From NCBI RefSeq assembly GCF_002090155.1, contig NZ_BBRM01000003.1:1-64000 (forward strand): a stretch of 64,000 nt of DNA, in the 5' to 3' direction. Of this stretch, positions 60,926-64,000 are shown in pieces. How positions within the stretch are numbered: the stretch's first letter is position 1; every line of letters starts with the position of its first letter. The stretch is from Demequina sp. NBRC 110056 (GTDB lineage: Bacteria; Actinomycetota; Actinomycetes; Actinomycetales; Demequinaceae). The notes under the pieces were generated by a model. The model was not told where the DNA came from. It saw only the letters and a list, made by a program, of their open reading frames with translations, and made no database searches. A program made the position numbers and the translations under genes.

Positions 60926-61788
60926 GCATCATCGACGTCCTCGTGGAGCCGCTGCAGTACGACTTCATGGTGCGCGCCCTGCTCGTCACCGTGATCGCCG
61001 CGGTCGTGTGCGCGCTGCTGTCGTGCTGGCTCGTGCTCGTCGGCTGGTCGCTCATGGGCGACGCGGTCTCGCATGCGGTGCTGCCCGGTGTCGTGCTCGC
61101 CTACATCATGGGCGCGCCGTTCGCCATCGGCGCCCTCGTGTTCGGCGTGCTCGCCGTGGTCCTCATCGGCGTCGTGCGCGGCACCAGCCGCGTCAAGGAG
61201 GACGCCGCCATCGGCATCGTCTTCACGACCCTCTTCGCCCTTGGCTTGGTTCTCGTGTCCGTCACCCCCAGCCAGACGGACCTGTCGCACATCATCTTCG
61301 GCAACATCCTCGGGGTGTCGTCCACGGACCTGTGGCAGATCGCCATCCTCGCCGCCGTCGCGTTCGCGGCGTTGATCCTCAAGCGCCGCGACCTGACGCT
61401 GTACGCGTTCGACCCGACTCATGCGAGGGCCATCGGGCTGTCGCCGCGGGTGCTCGGCTCGCTGCTGCTGGGGCTGCTCGCGGTCGTCTCCGTGGTCGCG
61501 CTCCAGGTCGTCGGCGTCGTGCTCGTGGTCGCGCTGCTGATCATCCCGGGCGCGACGGCCTACCTCCTGACGGACCGCTTCTCCCGCATGCTCTGGATCG
61601 CCCCCCTGATCTCGTCACTATGCTCGGTGGTGGGGATCTACCTCAGCTACTGGCTCGATGCGGCCTCGGGCGGGCTCGTGGTGGTGGTGCAGGGCGCGGC
61701 GTTCGCCCTGGTCTACCTCCTGAGCCCTCGGCACGGCCTGCTCGGCCGGTGGCGGACGGCGAGGCGGGGAGCACGCGTTGGCCACTGA
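60922..61788 (+). CDS. Manganese/iron ABC transporter permease
   Basis: 288 residues with about eight TM segments, ABC-3 family. Family blocks VGWSLMGDAVSHAVLPGVVLAY near residues 33-55 and IVFTTLFALGLVLVS are present, as is GVVLVVALLIIPGATAYLLTD. No glutamate- or histidine-rich loop is seen. The last bases overlap the TTG start of the regulator by 11. Confidence 0.94.
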   Translation: MSIIDVLVEPLQYDFMVRALLVTVIAAVVCALLSCWLVLVGWSLMGDAVSHAVLPGVVLAYIMGAPFAIGALVFGVLAVVLIGVVRGTSRVKEDAAIGIVFTTLFALGLVLVSVTPSQTDLSHIIFGNILGVSSTDLWQIAILAAVAFAALILKRRDLTLYAFDPTHARAIGLSPRVLGSLLLGLLAVVSVVALQVVGVVLVVALLIIPGATAYLLTDRFSRMLWIAPLISSLCSVVGIYLSYWLDAASGGLVVVVQGAAFALVYLLSPRHGLLGRWRTARRGARVGH

Positions 61789-62437
61789 CACCACGATGCA
61801 GGACTACCTCAAGGCGATCTGGAACGCCCGCGAGTGGTCCGATGCGCCGGTCACGGTGAGCGTGCTGGCGGCACGCCTGGGGCTGTCGCCGTCGTCGGTG
61901 TCCGAGCTGGTGCGCAAGCTCGCGGACCGCGGGCTCGTCACCCACGTGAAGTACGGCTCGATCTCGCTCACCGACGAGGGCCGGGCGATCGCGCTCGCGA
62001 CCGTGCGCAAGCATCGCCTCATCGAGACGTTCCTCGTCGAGTACCTGGGCTACGGATGGGACGAGGTGCACGACGAGGCCGAGGTGCTCGAGCACGCCGT
62101 CTCTGACGAATTCGTCGACCGCCTCGCGGTCAAGCTCGGCGAGCCGACCCACGACCCGCACGGCGACCCGATCCCGGCCGCCGACGGCTCGCTGCCGCAC
62201 GAGGCGCAGGTGTCCCTCGACCAGGTCTCGGAGGGGGAGCGGGTGAGGATCGCCCGGGTCTCCGACGACGACCCCGCGCTGCTGCGCCACCTCGGCGAGA
62301 TCGGGGTCGACATCGGCGTCGTCGTGGACGTCGCCGCGCAGCGGCCCGCGGCGGGCACCGTGGACCTCGCGGTCGACGGCTCCACGGTGACGGTCGGCAC
62401 GCTCGCCGCCCGCGTCATCCTCACCGAGCCCGCCTGA
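61778..62437 (+). CDS. DtxR/MntR family metal-dependent repressor
   Basis: 219 residues: a winged HTH (SVLAARLGLSPSSVSELVRK, VKYGSISLTDEG), the dimerisation and metal-binding domain with metal-site residues in HRLIETFLVEYLGY and VHDEAEVLEHAVSDEF, and a C-terminal FeoA-like SH3 domain. It most likely senses Mn(II) or Fe(II) and represses its own operon through the dyad at 59213. TTG 61778 is chosen since GGGGAG precedes it; ATG 61796 is an alternative. Absence of a separate promoter fits autoregulation within the operon. Confidence 0.93.
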   Translation: MATDTTMQDYLKAIWNAREWSDAPVTVSVLAARLGLSPSSVSELVRKLADRGLVTHVKYGSISLTDEGRAIALATVRKHRLIETFLVEYLGYGWDEVHDEAEVLEHAVSDEFVDRLAVKLGEPTHDPHGDPIPAADGSLPHEAQVSLDQVSEGERVRIARVSDDDPALLRHLGEIGVDIGVVVDVAAQRPAAGTVDLAVDGSTVTVGTLAARVILTEPA

Positions 62438-62521
62438 CAGACGAACCCAGCCCACGCATCGGCCCGGCAGGCTTCGTGGAGGAACGTTCTCTGCGCAGTA
62501 TGCCCTCGCGGCGCATCCTGT

Positions 62522-62535
62522 GGGACCAAGGGCCC
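62522..62535. promoter_or_regulatory. DosR/DevR-like box GGGACCAAGGGCCC upstream of fba
   Basis: The same 14-mer as at 44568-44581, here 74 bases before the fba ATG. It could couple aldolase expression to hypoxia if a DosR-type regulator exists elsewhere. Confidence 0.4.
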
Positions 62536-62608
62536 CATGACGACCGGGGTCAATGTCTGACAGAATGGACGGCGGTTCACTTCCCCTCTGAAAGACCAGG
62601 AGAGACAC

Positions 62609-63628
62609 ATGGCCATCGCCACCACTGAGTCGTACGCCGCGATGCTTGACGCCGCCAAGGCCGGCAGCTACGCGTTCCCCGCGATCAACATCACCTCGTC
62701 GTCTTCGGTCACCGCCGCCATCCAGGGCTTCGCGGAGGCCGAGTCCGACGGCATCATCCAGGTCTCCGTCGGTGGCGGCCAGTACGCCTCCGGCTCGACC
62801 ATCAAGGACGCCGTGGTCGGCTCCCTCGCGCTCGCGGCCTACGCCCGCGTCGTCGCGGAGAAGTACGGCGTCACCATCGCGCTGCACACGGACCACTGCC
62901 ACAAGGTCTACCTCGAGGAGTGGCTCAAGCCGCTGCTGAAGCTCGAGGCTGAGTCGATCGCCGCCGGCAACGGCCCCATCTTCAACTCGCACATGTGGGA
63001 CGGCTCGTCGGTCCCCATGGAGGAGAACCTGTCGATCGCCGAGGAGCTGCTCGAGCTGTCGCAGGCCGCGGACACCATCCTCGAGATCGAGATCGGTGTC
63101 GTGGGCGGCGAGGAGGACGGCCACTCGGCTGAGGTCAACGACAAGCTCTACTCGACCCCCGAGGACGGCATCGCCACGATCGAGCGCCTGGGCCTGGGCG
63201 AGAAGGGCCGCTACATGACGGCCATGACGTTCGGCAACGTGCACGGCGCGTACAAGCCGGGCGCCGTGAAGCTCCGCCCCGAGATCCTGGGCGACATCCA
63301 GTCCGCCGCGGCCGAGAAGTTCGGCAAGGACAAGCCGTTCGACCTCGTGTTCCACGGTGGCTCGGGCTCGACCGCCGAGGAGATCGCGACCGCGGTCAGC
63401 CACGGCGTCATCAAGATGAACATCGACACGGACACGCAGTACGCGTACACGCGTCCCGTCGTCGACCACATGATGAAGAACTACGACGGCGTCCTCAAGG
63501 TCGACGGCGAGTGGGGCAACAAGAAGGCCTACGACCCGCGCGCCTGGGGCAAGCTCGCCGAGGCGGGCATGGCCGCTCGCGTCGTCGAGGCCTGCCAGCA
63601 GCTGGGCTCCGCCGGGAAGAAGATCTGA
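62609..63628 (+). CDS. fbaA: Class II fructose-bisphosphate aldolase
   Basis: 339 residues. Cleaves fructose 1,6-bisphosphate to DHAP and G3P in glycolysis. Zinc-dependent class II features: FPAINITSSSSVTAAIQGFAEAE, ALHTDHCHK (metal and catalytic residues), EIEIGVVGGEEDG, TFGNVHGAYKPGAV and VFHGGSGSTAEEI, and KMNIDTDTQYAYTR. ATG 62609 is preceded by CAGGAGAG. It is followed by a strong terminator and then purA. Confidence 0.97.
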   Translation: MAIATTESYAAMLDAAKAGSYAFPAINITSSSSVTAAIQGFAEAESDGIIQVSVGGGQYASGSTIKDAVVGSLALAAYARVVAEKYGVTIALHTDHCHKVYLEEWLKPLLKLEAESIAAGNGPIFNSHMWDGSSVPMEENLSIAEELLELSQAADTILEIEIGVVGGEEDGHSAEVNDKLYSTPEDGIATIERLGLGEKGRYMTAMTFGNVHGAYKPGAVKLRPEILGDIQSAAAEKFGKDKPFDLVFHGGSGSTAEEIATAVSHGVIKMNIDTDTQYAYTRPVVDHMMKNYDGVLKVDGEWGNKKAYDPRAWGKLAEAGMAARVVEACQQLGSAGKKI

Positions 63629-63642
63629 CCTCAGCGGTCAGG

Positions 63643-63680
63643 CGAAGCCCCGGGGAGTCGGCAGACACCCCGGGGCTTCG
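63643..63680 (+). terminator. Intrinsic terminator after fba
   Basis: CGAAGCCCCGGGG (63643-63655) pairs perfectly with CCCCGGGGCTTCG (63668-63680), a 13-bp stem 15 bases after the stop. It is GC-rich with little T-run, as usual in this genome. Confidence 0.82.
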
Positions 63681-63773
63681 CTACGCGAGGGCCGATGCGC
63701 ACGCGCCCGGGCATGGCATGTCCAGGTGAGGCGCGCATCGGCTGATAATCAGGCGAGGCGACAGCCTCGTTGA

Positions 63774-64000
<227 letters not shown>

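Overview
The window is high-GC (roughly 70 percent by eye), densely coded DNA from an actinobacterium. The order xth - pyrE - SpoU methyltransferase - fba - purA, frequent GTG starts and TANNNT -10 hexamers just upstream of start codons fit the Micrococcales (Cellulomonas/Demequina-like). No rRNA, CRISPR array, prophage or plasmid replication gene was seen. No stretch over 300 bases lacks a gene.

Layout. 1-600: end of an IS481-family insertion sequence. 612-9232: CPBP protease, an ECF sigma factor with a membrane partner, a MOSC protein, purB, a small helical protein coupled to an alpha/beta hydrolase, a holin-like membrane protein, and a HisC-type aminotransferase. 9331-16026: a polysaccharide/teichoic acid ABC exporter, then a branched-chain 2-oxoacid (or pyruvate) dehydrogenase operon (E1alpha, E1beta, E2) coupled to an MFS transporter. 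17777-26014: a 2745-residue sortase-anchored surface protein. 26075-36783: phosphoglucomutase, a GT2-like protein, pheA, an orphan DUF559-type nuclease gene between near-perfect 55-bp inverted repeats, a diacylglycerol-kinase-like lipid kinase, serS, a HAD phosphatase, an AGE-family epimerase and a quinone oxidoreductase.

36931-43553: a conservon-type signalling operon (NIT/HAMP sensor kinase with a giant disordered tail, roadblock/LC7 protein, DUF742 protein, small GTPase). 43621-44526: PIN-domain protein and three tRNAs (Ser-TGA, Ser-GCT, Arg-ACG) with a terminator. 44734-47343: a second wall-anchored protein, behind a perfect CRP/GlxR-type site and a DosR-like box. 47455-50691: a SHOCT membrane protein and a NarL-type two-component operon carrying a second, degenerate kinase-like protein. 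50927-58915: xth, a short-chain dehydrogenase, pyrE, LemA, an RNA methyltransferase, and a YCII/ECF-sigma pair. 59221-62437: a manganese/iron ABC transporter with its own DtxR/MntR repressor and a dyad operator over the first start codon. 62609-64000: fba, then the start of purA.

The most interesting non-coding signals are the inverted-repeat-flanked nuclease cassette and related long intergenic hairpins; a strongly over-represented octamer CCGATGCG; the widespread leaderless-promoter signature; the Mn operator over a start codon; the CRP and DosR-like sites; and a (CGGGG)8 tract between divergent genes.
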